Part shown: positions 1 through 12,868 of the stretch, one piece after another
Position numbering within the stretch: the first letter of the stretch is position 1
Layout of the letters: each line of letters starts with the position of its first letter
DNA from: Saturnia japonica
Taxonomy: Eukaryota; Arthropoda; Insecta; Lepidoptera; Saturniidae
NCBI GenBank assembly: GCA_033032175.1
Contig: CM065316.1
Coordinates: 6,294,115 to 6,358,114, forward strand
Length of the DNA stretch: 64,000 nucleotides
Direction of reading: 5' to 3'
The notes under the pieces: generated by a model
Databases searched by the model: none
The model's input: only the letters and a program-made list of their open reading frames with translations
What the model was told of the DNA's origin: nothing
Position numbers and translations under genes: made by a program

Positions 1-3000
1 GTTGTCAATAAAGGACAAAAGTTTCTTCTCGCCCACGTCGCGTCGCGTCGCGCTGGTATCACGTCGAAAGTGAACTGAGGGCAATTGCTCACCATTCACG
101 ATGGCATGTAAAGAGCTCATTAAAATATCAATGAAGCTAATGATGAATCTAGAATTCTCTGAATAATATAGAATAATTAAAAATTTTGCTCAACAAAAAT
201 GTTATGATTATGTTTTAAAGTGCTTTTTACTGTTTAATATAGAAAGTTCAGTGAACTCCGAGTAATAATACAATTATTAATGTGCAAATGGATTGCCCTT
301 AAATTTTACTTATTTACTTACTTATAAACGGTAAAGCGTAACATAAGTTTTGGATACTGCTCTAAATAAGTGCTTACCAATTTAGACTGGTATTTATGTG
401 AACTAAATATCTTATATTATGTTCTCTTCACAAGGCTGTATGTAGTTATTACTTTCGAAGAAATAGAGATTAACCGTATATTTGAAACTAGCAGTGTCCC
501 GCGGATCCTCGCTCGTTTATTACCCATTAAATATATCCATCCCATAATTTTATATATACTCATATTAATGACTATCAATTAGCCTACATAACTCAATTGA
601 TGAATATCCCTAATAAATCGTTTGTTTTTACGATTTTTAAAAGTATCATTAAAAATCTTCTATCCTATGAATTATGGAGTGAACTATGGCTTCCTGTCTA
701 CAAAATTTTATCAAAAGTGGTTCAGCACAAATAAAAATTTAATATTTTTTTATTTACGATTTGTAACAACAATAATGACTATCATTTGAGGAATGGCATA
801 GGATTCCTGTGATCAGGATAATTTTTTTTTAAATTACCTATTCGTGATTAAAGTCGTGTCTATCAGTATGTTTGTAAAAAAAAATGTACAGACAGAACCT
901 CAGATTTATATTATATGTATTTGGAAAATCATAAACCACCGTTATATAACAGAAATATATACATTTGCATAAATTACATATTACAAAATTCGTATATTTA
1001 AATCAACGGTTTCCCTTATTAAAAATCTTAAGTTTTAAGTTCACATTCATACATATGTAAGTATGCCCACCTAAGCTAGGGTATAAGCTAGTCTTTTTTC
1101 ATACCAATTATTATAATAATCTTAACTTTTAAAAATCAATGACAATCTGTTTGCTTCATTCACATAAAATTATAATATTTCACAAAAAGCTGAATGTATT
1201 AATGTAAATAACTTGATAATTTAATGACCGGGTCAATGATAAACAGAAATAAAATTGAGTATTTCGTTGTTTTATTTTGATTTATGTTATTGTTATGTTT
1301 CCTTTTGTATAAAAAAAAAACTTTTTCGACGAAAATTGATAATTTAAAGACGGCACTTTAAGAAATTTAGTTTAAAAAATAGAAAATTTCATTGTAAATT
1401 ATGACTATTATTGTAAACATATATTCGAGTTTTATATCTTTCTTTCTGTACATAATAATTTATTTAATATTATTACCTGAGAAATAAAATATATTTGTGC
1501 TTTTTTGATAATCATTAACGTATCAAAATTTAAGCAAGTACTTTCTACACATATCAGCTTTTACAAATTAAAGAAAGATGGTACATTTTAGATTTTAAGT
1601 ACCTACACACAGGCCGTTAGGTGGATGCCAATTTTTTATTTATCTATTAAGGCATACAGTACAGATCTTAAACTACATAATTAATATAAATTATGAACGT
1701 TACAAAGTTTTTAACTTGTTTGTAATCCAAATTCACCTATGTGCATAAAGTTCAGCTGGTGTAGTTATTTGCATGAAATCAGTGTGAATAAATAATATAA
1801 ACTTATTTAATAACATAATGTAGGTATATAGGTAGTATAAAAATAAAGACATGTAATTTTTAATTGTTTATCGAAATCAATTTAGATTTAAATGAAGTAT
1901 AGCTAATCAGTACTGGAATTACAAGAGTTATTTAAACGTTTGATTTTGTTGTCCCACAAACTGGGGCATGGTTACAAGAAGAAATATAATATTAAATATA
2001 TTATAGAGAATATAAATGTATCTGAAATCGTTATAATTCACCATAAATATAAATATGTGTACGTAACACCGACTCAATGAAAAATATGTATATTTGATAG
2101 TTACCTCTGAATTCTCTTTACGATGTTCTTTATAAAGTGTCGGATTTAGTCGGCGTCGCGTTGGTTGACGCGTGAACAAATACCTAACGGACGAGTTCCC
2201 AGCCTGTAACATAACACTCATTGCCCGCTCAATCTGATGAATAAATTCTGGCTTGAACTTTGTGAACTTGCGGCTTGCCCTCTACTATGTATACCTGAGC
2301 CACTTTCGATTTTTTTTTTTCTCTTTTATGACTAGTCAAAATCGATAGTAATATTACAATGTCCAAGAGATTGTTTGTTTATTTTAACGCGGTAATATCT
2401 TAAACTACTAGTCCGATTTGAAAAATTTTTTTTTTTTTTTGTTTTTGACGGTGATGCAGTGCAGAAAGTGGAGTGGCTTCACGCCGTGGGACACATTAAT
2501 TATATATTATAATAATGGGAATGATTACATACTTTATCTTTCTTGGAAACTATCGAGGATATTTTTTTTCAATATTGTTGATCTATAATTCTAAATACTT
2601 ACACTAAATGCTGCTACAGAAACGTGAATAAAAAATGTTCTTATCAAATAAATTACTAAAAGAATTATTTATAACAAACTAATCAAGCGGCATCAATGTC
2701 ACTGAACATTTAGGATAAATGCTATACTTTTTTATGTAAAATTTTATGCAAATAATACTTACACGAACATTTGTTAAAACGGCACACAAAGTATTTTTAA
2801 AATTAATAAGTAATTAAGTGCTGTTATTGATTTCTTGTGTATTAAAATTCTTTATAAGGCCATGTTGTATGTGATAGAGAAAAGTGAATATAGGAAACCT
2901 TTATTTAATTCACTTTTGGTAAATACACATAATCAAATGAAAGAGTGGAGTATTATGATTAATTATTGCACCAACTCTTCTCATTATGGAGATATGGATT

Positions 3001-5740
3001 TTAACGAAGAGTGACATGAAATAGAGGTCGAGGAGATAACAATATATTATTCGAGTTGTAATAGAGATTTCATAGTAGTAGATAATTCGTCGCACGCTAT
3101 TGACGTGCACTAAACGCGGTCGTGTGAAACTGGACACGTTAGAAAAAATATCACACTGACCGGTTATGGTGAGACACGGGTGTCGAATTTGCTACTGCGC
3201 CAAAGCTCAGTAGCGCGGTGTTATTGTGCTCGGTAAATATTTGATCAACGTTTTTTATGGTGTAAGTACACAGCGACTTACAGAATCTCGGTGTTATATA
3301 TCGACTTTTTAGTATTTTAAAGGCGTAACATATGGTTAAATTACTTATCTTCTATTTAAATATATCACACTCAAGAACTGATGTCAATTGGCTGTTTGGC
3401 GCTGTTGGGAAGCAAACCTTGGTGTTTGGAAATTGGATGATTTTGCCTAGGTATTTTATTTTAGCCTTTTTGTTGGGTGGTGGGACACGACAATTGTGTC
3501 GGAATGGATCGTGATAACCATACGACATAGTGGCATTATTGTTACTAAAAAGTATTCTCTGCCAGTTTTCCAGGGGAGCAAGAGTAAGTAAAACAGCCAT
3601 CTAGATCATTCTACTTCATTTGTAGTGTTTACATCTTCTTTTGATAATTAATAAAATGCTGATGAATCTTCTTGCCAATGCACCTATATTTAATTGTTAA
3701 TGTTTGTTTGTTATAAATAACACCATTCTTAGTTACAAATAAATTATATCATATCTTATAGTAACGCAATGTTTGCATAGAACATCTGGTCATAAAAGAC
3801 TGAGTGGATGGTACAGACATTCGAAAAGGCGTCCTATTAAATGAACCATCAAATTTGATCTGCCTTAAGTGGCCGATTATTTGAATGCACCATACAGTCT
3901 GCCCATAATGTGCGATTGCATACGGATGGACATCGAAATCCCCTTACTATTTTTCGTTTTTTAATTAACCTGGGCACAATGATTGCCTTTCAACTATGGT
4001 AAGATATAATGAGCTACCATATTTACTATCTTCAAATCTCAAACCTGGCTAATTTTCTGTACATCCACCAAAAACAAAATAAGTATTAACTGTAATCATT
4101 ACTTACACAGTATAAATGATTAACCTGATTGAGTTTCTTGCTGTCACTTCTCGTTGTCTGAGATAGTTTCCGAAACATTTGTAGTAGTATTTATCATTCC
4201 TATGTGACTTCTCACTTCTCAGGCCCTTAATTTAATGAAGTAAATTTTAATCCGTTTATTCCTGGTCAGTATCGATCAGGTGTAAGCGGTCTACCACACC
4301 AATCTCAGCATATTCTCTTTTATTGCTCATAATGAATTTCTTACCTAATTATCTTTTTAAATCACTCCTTAAGACAACTAAAACCTTAAATATAAATCAT
4401 AACATTTTAACCAGATTGTTTAAAGCACGTGCGACCAACAAATCATTATAAATAATAAGTTTATTACTTATTACTTTAATAAGAGCTATATAAAAAACGT
4501 TAACAAACGACGTGTTCAATGGGAATTCAAATCCAAAAGTAAATTATTTTATTGAAGAAATTAAAAAGCCGACGGGTATTAATAATAACTCTAAGGCATA
4601 TCGTGCACGAGCCTATTGAAATATGTTAAGTCAAAGTAATTGAATAGTCGGCCGTTGTAATTGCATTGCGTGATGTAATAAGTATCAGTTGAACGAGATG
4701 AGACGTACGGTCGTGATCATGTTTTTGAACATTTACCGCCATTGGAAATTGTTTTTATTTGAAATAGAATGTAACTTAATTTTTTATCCATAATATTAAG
4801 TCAAATTTCTATCCAATAGATAGATTATTAGTAAAGGTCGTAGACGATTTTCTCTGAATAGATACTTCTCTCAGTTTGAAAACTTCTTAGGCGGTGATTT
4901 GATATTTGGACTACAAGTGAGAGTGAAATTTCAAGGAGGCCTAACGTTTAGGCAAGTTCCGTTACACGACAGAGAAGAAAGGTATAATGTAGAAAAAAGA
5001 AGAAAAAGAAACATTGTATATCTAATAGACAGTTTAGACTATCCGCGTCTCCCATTTTAATAACTTTCAAGAAATCTAATTATATACTTCTGGTATAGTA
5101 GTTATAATCTCCTTGAATTAAAAAAATACCTATCTCCAAAAGTGGCTTACAAAAAAAGGGCCAGATGAAGTTTATATTAATATGTAGTAAGGCATCATAC
5201 TGCTCTTATTTATACATAACACCCAAAAAGAACATAAATTCCAGTAGATTAATTAACGAAGATACTTCTGAATTAGCTTCCACAATATAATAGTGCAGAA
5301 TGCATGTTAATGTCAATATGAATTAATTTAGGGCAATAATAAGCATATAGGTATGTAGAGGACGTGTTTCTACTTTAATTTTGTCTTGCTATTTGCAATG
5401 TGTAATTCTCATATTTTTTGCAATTAGCTCTCTTTGTTTAAACGTTGTAATTGTTTCTTGTTCTCAGAAATGTTTTTTATTTAAACAATTTTAGTTGCTT
5501 TATTTAAGCGCTCTGGGTGCTGAACGCGTGACTCGATGAGAACAATCTTATCACTCATTAACGAAGTGCAGCTGTTCCATAAAAGGCTTTGCATGTATTT
5601 AAAGACTTGTCCTATTGTCTTGAATAACGTTGTCTCATACAAAGTTATTGAGACAAGTAGATGTTTTAGTTTCTTCCTTTTAGCTTACCAAAAGCAATAA
5701 TGTAGGTAACATGTAATAAAGAAAAAACAGAAGATATCCA
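1..5740. other. AT-rich non-coding region
   Basis: No convincing gene is seen. Open frames here are short, use AT-rich codons and resemble no family I recognise. The first 60 bases carry a small tandem of 'cgtcg/cgcgt' units. Two patches are less AT-rich and CpG-bearing, around 2,130-2,220 and 3,050-3,240, and could be exon or promoter remnants, but they show no protein family match. The rest is homopolymer-rich, consistent with lepidopteran intron or intergenic DNA. Confidence 0.5.
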
Positions 5741-6773
5741 TACTAATATTATAAATGTGAAAGTAACTCTGTCTTCCTGTCTGTCTGCTACGTTTTCGAG
5801 CTTAAACCGTTGAACCACTTTTGATGAACTTTGGTATACAGATAAATTGGACGTTGGAAGAGGACATAGGCTACTTTTTGTAGCGAAAATAAAACTATAA
5901 GGATGAAAATGGGGAATGGAAAATTTCTAAGAATAAAATATGGCAATACCAATGCGCATGTGCGGTAATAGTGAAATGATATCGGTTTCCACGCCAATCG
6001 CTTTGTTAATTTATTAGGCGTATGTGCATTAATGGTAAAATTATATCGGCTTCCACGCCAACTGGATTGTTGATTTATTAGCATTGTTAAACTTTAAGAA
6101 ATTTATTATATATTTTATAATACTTTCTCCTATGAAATAATAGTCTAATATTCTTTTTAAGACTGGCTGAAGTGTTTTTTAACTCTTTAACTATGCAGTA
6201 CGGCATAATTACAGTTTTATTTTATGGTTGAATTGTGATGTGTGCTGTCAACCGCAGCTTGCAGAAGTTTATATATTCTAATCGATATACCTATTGTAAA
6301 TTATCTGGATTATACAGTTTTGCTAAAAGCCAATTATTTCATTGTGTTATCCCACATGTGGTGAAAATAAAGCTTTGATAAAAAAATTGTATGAAGAACT
6401 CATAATGTCTCAAATTAGGGATATGACAAATTTAAATTTTAAAAACCTTTCCGCTAGCCGGTACAATAAGGGATGACCTTAATTATTTTTGAAGTTTTAT
6501 TGGGACGGTTAATGTGTTGGATTCATATTGGTATATACATATTTACAATACAATTACACACAGTGATAGACCTTTCTAAGATTTTCTTCAGGTTTGTCAT
6601 GTTCCGAAATCAGCCGGTGCATATATAGTAATATAGCGGTGTGGTAGGGATCGCAACCACCATACAAATAGTGACAAACACATGTATGATTTTCTTTTAG
6701 TTTGTCGTGTTCAGAGATCAGTCTGTGTATATCCAATAATACGCAGACGAAGTCGCGGGTACCAGCTAGTTTT
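5741..6773 (+). repeat. Dispersed SINE/RTE-like repeat, CAGCTAGT end
   Basis: It starts with 'actaatattataaatgtgaa' followed by a 'ctgtct' run, and ends with 'acgcagacgaagtcgcgggt' then 'accagctagt'. Both are end signatures of a repeat group common in Lepidoptera. Minus-strand copies with the same ends occur at 26,408-26,640 and (partly) at 32,364 and 34,425. Inside, near 6,590-6,735, an imperfect tandem duplication of about 110 bp is visible ('gattttcttcaggtttgtca' versus 'gattttcttttagtttgtcg'). No open reading frame of a reverse transcriptase remains. Whether this is one ~1-kb element or two adjacent copies is uncertain. Confidence 0.5.
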
Positions 6774-9077
6774 CTACGAATTAGAAAGTTAATATTTACT
6801 CCACTTTTTAGTACTTTAGATAATGAAAAACTGCTAAAGTAAACATAATTGCAAATTAAGATTATGAAATGAATTCGAAAAAAAAATCGAGGTTCTAATT
6901 AAATAGAACAAGTAGGTACATTTTATGCAAATTGTATGTTGTATTTAAAAATATAATATAACATGTTGTGTTTAAAAGTATATACCTATTATGAATGTAT
7001 TCCGCATTATATTTTGACTATTTTATACAATAAGTTTTTCAATTGTAACATAAATTTTTATTACAACTGAAAATTGATAATTTTACAATTTTACAATGCT
7101 TCAAGAACATAGCTGTTGTCAAAACTGCATAAGTTAATGGCAACAAATGAATTAAAAACAAAAATAAACATGAATCTACTCAGATTTCACAAATATACAA
7201 CGAGATGAATCGTTAATGATCCTTATCGTGTTTGTTGATTAAACGTAGTACCGTACTACATACATATTTGCCTTAGTACTGAATTTATTCCTTTTATTGA
7301 ATAAATTGCCTTAGGGTAGGGCACCAGCACTAATATTTAAATCAGACTTAATAGATCCCATTTTCATAAGTAATACAACAAAGCTCCATGCAAAACATAG
7401 AGTTAAGCACATAAAGAATAGATATCACTTATATTGTACAGTACGTAACACTGTAAAAGTTACATAAGCTTCCTTTGAAAAAAAAAGTATTGTCTTTTAC
7501 TGTAACTAATTACATACTCGTACTATTTAATTACGGAGAAAAGATATAAAATATAGAGAAAATCTTTAATCACAAGGAAACCCTTTGATAACAAGAATTT
7601 TTTTGACTTGGATATTCTAAGCCGTTATTTGGAAATATCAAGGCCTTGTTAACAACATTGACACGGTTTTTAGCAGCATCTTCATCTACATTAAAAGATC
7701 GTTTACTTATACGCATTAACAGTTAATTTGTATTTTTACGATTATTTATATATTAACTATTCTATAAGTTCAATTTCTTATTTATATAAGGTGGTGTAAA
7801 ATTTCCTTATTTTTAGGCTATTTAAGTTTAAATACAAGTATGTAGTAACTATACTTTGATTGTCGATAAAGTTGCTTTTACGTTTCGTTCTGGAGTCCAT
7901 CTAAAAGGGATTTAAATGCTGTCTTTGTTTACAAGCTATAAAAACATATTGAATTTTTTGTATTGGGTAACTTTCATATAGGCTACTTACATAAAACACA
8001 GACGGTAGATTACGTAACAAATAAAAAATAAACAGCCGCTATTAAGTTGACCTTAGGATTGGTTAGGCACAAGTACAGGCAGAAGCTTATTATACACAAG
8101 ACGATGGGTGAGTGTGTAATGGTGGACTAGGGCAAATGCAAGTTTGCAGACCAGTTGTAAGATAATTAGATTTCATAGTAAGTAATGTGAATGATACCTA
8201 GATTAGATCAGCATGGTGTAATGAGATGGAAGTCTTATCTATTATAAAATAAGATTGAATAAAAAATGTACTAGTAGACATCACAGATATGCATAACAAT
8301 ATAGAAAATTCCTGTGTAATTTATAATTAGAGCCACATTTGTAGGAATACCTTTTTATAAATCGTGTTTAGTAAAGCTTCGTTCATTATTCAAATTTCCT
8401 AAAACTATAAACCTTTATATTCCGTTTGCAATTGAGTTATCACGATAATGCGATATAAATTGGCTACCGGTTTGTTTGGCACATGTGTGGAGTCCTGAGA
8501 GCTTTATACGATTTATGAAGAGCAGAAGTCAACTCGATGTGACTTGTCGCAAGTAATCGAAATATAGTCTTTAAATGAATTAACGTTATTATAATAATAA
8601 GTTTTTTTATAAGAATTATTTTAAATGATTAACATTTTAGCTGGTTCTACTTTTATAATGACTGAATCAAGGAGTTTCCTTGAACGAAGACACATTTTAT
8701 AAACCTCTTCCTCTGTCCTGTCAATGTTTCAAGATTCACCAGATTTTCAGGTAAAGTTGCTATGAATTGTTTAAGGTATACTTCGCAAATTTCGTGTTTA
8801 TGAGTAAGTTTGTGATAATAGCAAATATAGAAGTTCTTTTCCTACACACCCTTGTTTCACAATCTTGGTAGTCGATTTCACTGGGTCTGGCGCTAAGTAA
8901 AGTTCGTAAACAATAGATAGATAAGTGTCATGCAATAGCCGTGTTGTCATTTCGGCTTACTCAATTGCTTCTCACGATACACCTGAAGGATGTGAATAGT
9001 TGGAAATCGAAATACGTAGGCCAGTGTTAGCGATTATAATACATAAATAACTATGAAGGAAAGAGCACATCTCTATA
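6774..9077. other. AT-rich non-coding region
   Basis: Nothing gene-like was seen. There are no long open frames, no RNA gene and no repeat with recognisable ends. The sequence is rich in short A/T runs and resembles intron or intergenic DNA. Confidence 0.45.
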
Positions 9078-9196
9078 GGGGTTATTTTACGGCACGATCT
9101 ACCGTACCCGATTTCCGGGAGGAGGGCAGAGGGGGGGCTTTTGGCCGCGGAATCGAGCCAATAGCGACGCTCGATCCTGTGCCGTGAAATAACCCC
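9078..9196. repeat. GC-rich hairpin / short MITE
   Basis: The 119-bp block is bounded by an 18-bp inverted repeat: 'ggggttattttacggcac' at 9,078-9,095 and its near-perfect complement at 9,179-9,196 (one mismatch). The interior is GC-rich ('gggaggagggcagagggggg', 'ggccgcgg') in an otherwise AT-rich neighbourhood. Flanks read 'tata' on the left and 'ttata' on the right, so a short TA-type duplication is possible but not clean. It is most likely a miniature inverted-repeat element. An open frame across it on the minus strand is probably coincidental. Confidence 0.5.
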
Positions 9197-11524
9197 TTAT
9201 ACCGGATACTCGGGCTACCTAGGAACGACACGGTCGCAACGACAACACAATTATAACAACTAATTATTTTCTCTGATATATAATGTAATCTGAAACTATT
9301 AATTATATTATTAATACATGTAAAGTACAATAAAGGGCTGTAATACAATAAAAGGCTTCTTCTATAAATATCCGTCCCCGATGTGCATTTAATAGCCAGA
9401 AAGACACTAAGACTTTCGTGCAATTTTAAAGTATCAAAATTAAACTATGCTGTAAATGTCTTTTAAGTTTAATATGATTTAGATCTGTTATCATCATCTT
9501 CGATATAGGCAATCAGATCTCCCTACTGGAAAGATTTATTATATGTTAAACGGTATATTATAGCAGGTTTAACGATCGCATAACAATGTGTTTTACGATT
9601 CATTTGTTTCAATGCACAATCCATTGCCGGTAGACAGCATGACGAGATTGCAGGATGCTGACTAATGCAACATTATTCAATCTAATTTGCGAACATCAAG
9701 AGTTGTGCCCTAATTGTCATTAAATTGTTAGCGTGGTTTGACATCCCGTGTCATTAGGAGTTCTCTATTGACTGAGAAGCATTTAGTTTATTCTATGTTT
9801 ATTTACTAAAATCCAATAAAAGAGATATAATACAAAACACTATTAATTTCTAGATACGTTAAGATGCGTTAATGAAACAATTAATTAAACAACTAATTGA
9901 GATAACCAGAATTAGAAACATTATCAGATATATGTCGTAAATCAATTATGTATTAATATAATAGCTTTTTAAATATACAGATGACTCAAAAACTGACACT
10001 ACTTATTTCCTAACTGGACAATATGTTGGATTTTATGGAACCGTAAAATTTCAATTCTATGTTTCAAAGCTTTCAAGTATTGCATTACTATGTTGGCGAT
10101 TACTAATTATGTAGGGACACAAGAAAACATGAGATGTATCACAAATGAATATACAAGCTTCTTTTCGAACCTTTAAACTAAAATTATGGGAGATTGATAC
10201 CTATTCCATTATATTTAGAGTTAAATTGATGTTTATTACAGAAGATAAATTTCTTGGCAGTAAGCAATATTCATTTATAAGCCAATAGCGTTGTAAAATT
10301 TAAAGATGTCGCGAGTTTACAACGGATAAGTGACTAGGTAGTGATTAAAAAGCCTGTTTTATCGGATGCGTCATTATCAATGGTTATTATGATGATTCTA
10401 CCTATGTTATTTAAAAGTTATTATTTTTTCTTAATGTTTTAGCATCTTCTGATGGTACTGTAATAGTTGGTTTACATTTGGTCTGAAATTTAAATGAGCC
10501 AAAATCGATCTGTTTTCGTTTATTCGTGTTGATTGTCATATGAAATCTAAAAACCAATTATATTTACTAAATCATTTAGCATTCAACAAGAGAATATATG
10601 AATGAAAAAACCATATAGAATAATTTGACGTAAATGAAATAGTATAAATATAAATAAAATAGAAATATGTAAATCTGCTATACAGTTGACGTGATGATAA
10701 ATAAATGACAAATATAAATATATAACAGAAAAATAGATAAATAATTATGTATAAGTAAACAATAATCAATAAACGAAGAAATAATATTTTTTTGGTAAAG
10801 AAATCTTAAGATTTACAATAACATATTCAGGGTCCATGTTTAAGGATAAATTAGAATATAAGAACAAAATGTACATACATGATTATAAATAAGTAAATAA
10901 AATTCTTCCATATTTATAACTTACTCCGGCTCAACCAAGGAAAATATTCCAGGCTATAGACTAATTGCATTATTGTTCTTGCTAACGTAAGATAACTGTA
11001 AGATCGAATCTTAAGAAGTACCTACCTAAAGACTTAAGGCCGTTAACGTTTTCTGGAACGCGGTTATGTACCGATATTATCATTTTGAAATTACACGCAG
11101 TTAAGTTTTGCGCGGATAACATTTACATTAAGTTAATTAAGAGTAACCGTAACGCGTAGTAATTGGTACATTTCGATGCAGAGGATTTCAATTCTGATAT
11201 CGTTTAAGCAGTCAGATATGTAGATAAAATTCTCCCGAATACGATTATTTTTTTTGTATGCCTGGGAATGCGATACTTGTCAACGTTCGTGAAATTTAAT
11301 CTACTAGCTTTAGTGCTTTGGCAAATTCTATTATAATATATGGAAGATTAGCGGTATTCCGCGTCTCTGCACCAATTTACTATTACACAGTAATTAAACA
11401 TTAAAAGCTGCGTGAAACGTCAAAATAAACTTATACTTCTTGGATGTGATCAATATGATTTAACATTGCTTATTTTTTATTAAAAACAAAAAACAATATA
11501 AATAATTCCTTTGTAAGGCACGTA
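9197..11524. other. AT-rich non-coding region
   Basis: No gene is recognised. The region contains A/T-rich simple sequence (for example 10,620-10,760) and no family-level similarity that I can see. Confidence 0.45.
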
Positions 11525-11790
11525 AGAAAGCACGTAAAGTGGGTATTTGTTTGGCGTAACAAAACAAAAGATGTATACCGCGCTCCAACAACAATGAAGT
11601 TAGTCATCAATGAAAAAAATGTAAATTTATTTTACTGACTTGTTTTATATGAATTTACACTAACTTCATCATTATACTTCCGTCATATAATGCGCGCGCA
11701 GCTTTCACATTTACCCTCTTATAAACGCACCAAAAAAAGTATAACATGAAAAAGAATATTTTATAAAAATCGATAATATCATAAAATTAT
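11525..11790. repeat. Palindromic MITE family, copy 1
   Basis: Contains an imperfect palindrome: 'aatgaagttagtcatcaatg' on the left and 'acactaacttcatcattata' on the right, followed by a tail 'ataatgcgcgcgcagctttc' and 'tataaacgcaccaaaaaaag'. A diverged second copy with the same order of blocks lies at 42,480-42,720, and the tail alone recurs near 59,825. No coding capacity; interpreted as a non-autonomous DNA element. Confidence 0.4.
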
Positions 11791-12420
11791 TTACATTTAA
11801 AATAGGTATCACTTTCCCGCGACTTAACTCGCTTCATAGTTGAGCTATGTCCCATCTTTTTTCATTTCTGAATTAACTCTAAATACCAATTTTCATAGAC
11901 CCATTTTCAAAAATGACGATTTTCATACAAACTTTCATCTTCTTTTCGCCCACCTTGTGTGTTGAATGTCCAAGAATTCTTTGTTATTGCTCATCTACAG
12001 TCTAAAAGGAATCCGCATACAATTTTTCATGGTTATACTACTGGGTACTTCTGACTACTGGCAGAGCTACTGTGTGTGTCAATCAAACCGACTAACCAGT
12101 CATCCATTTATGCAATTATATAGATTTTAAACCATAATATATAAACACTATCATATATACTTATATATTAATATCCTTCACAGTTAAAACATTATTAAAG
12201 GTAAAGTAACACAATCTGCCTTCGAGTATTCATTATTATTCTTATTTTAACTGCTCTACATCTAAAGGCGGCTTCAGTTATGAATTATATTGAGCTGGGT
12301 GGTCCGTTATGTAACAGGCCACTACTAATACATCTAAATATTAATTACAAATAGTACAATGGACGATATTTCCAAACACCTTTCATAATATATGTTTTGT
12401 TTTCTTTTTATCAACATTAT
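11791..12420. other. Non-coding region
   Basis: No gene, RNA or bounded repeat was recognised in this stretch. Confidence 0.4.
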
Positions 12421-12750
12421 CTATGTTTCTTTACCATGGTTATTTAAAAAATTTGAATAGGATTTTATTACATTTCGAATCAAATTTATATTGCCTCGCT
12501 GAGAGTGGTCTACCGTCTGCGTCTGTATCATGGCGAGTGTTCAGAAAAGCTTTTCATCTCTTTCCCTCCTCTTTCACAATTCACAATCATCTCATGGCCA
12601 ATGTGTTCCCTCCTTATTACAACATCGGGTCCTGCAAACGTAACATGAAGATATATTTATGAATGCCGGCATAACAGCGGCGACCACCGATGGATTGCGA
12701 TTGTTCGACGGTCGCCGTTGTGTTTAGATTGTACTGGGCTTACCATCAAT
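12421..12750 (+). repeat. LINE 3'-UTR-like dispersed repeat
   Basis: A pyrimidine-rich stretch ('ctctttccctcctctttcac') is followed by 'cgtaacatgaagatatattt', a 'ggcataacag..gac' block and 'tagattgtactgggctt'. The same order of blocks occurs at 35,440-35,890 ('aacgtgaagagatatttaag', 'ttggcataatagagacgac', 'ttggattgcactgtgctttt'). This indicates two diverged same-strand copies of one retroelement 3' end. An open frame here has no recognisable domain. Confidence 0.4.
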
Positions 12751-12859
12751 TTGCCAAGCTAGAGGATAGTATCCATATTTCGGATAGTGTCTTCATTTCT
12801 GATAGCGTGCTTCACTATTGTTTGTAATCAATGGGAACGCTGGTCGACATATTTAATCT

Positions 12860-12868
12860 GTGTTGTCG
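12860..12868 (+). repeat. 9-bp target-site duplication, left
   Basis: gtgttgtcg immediately precedes the left arm and is repeated exactly at 22,310-22,318 after the right arm. Confidence 0.85.

Noticed and set aside
5788..6084. 98-codon minus-strand frame as a gene
   Set aside because: It lies inside a dispersed repeat and is hydrophobic by composition, without a domain.
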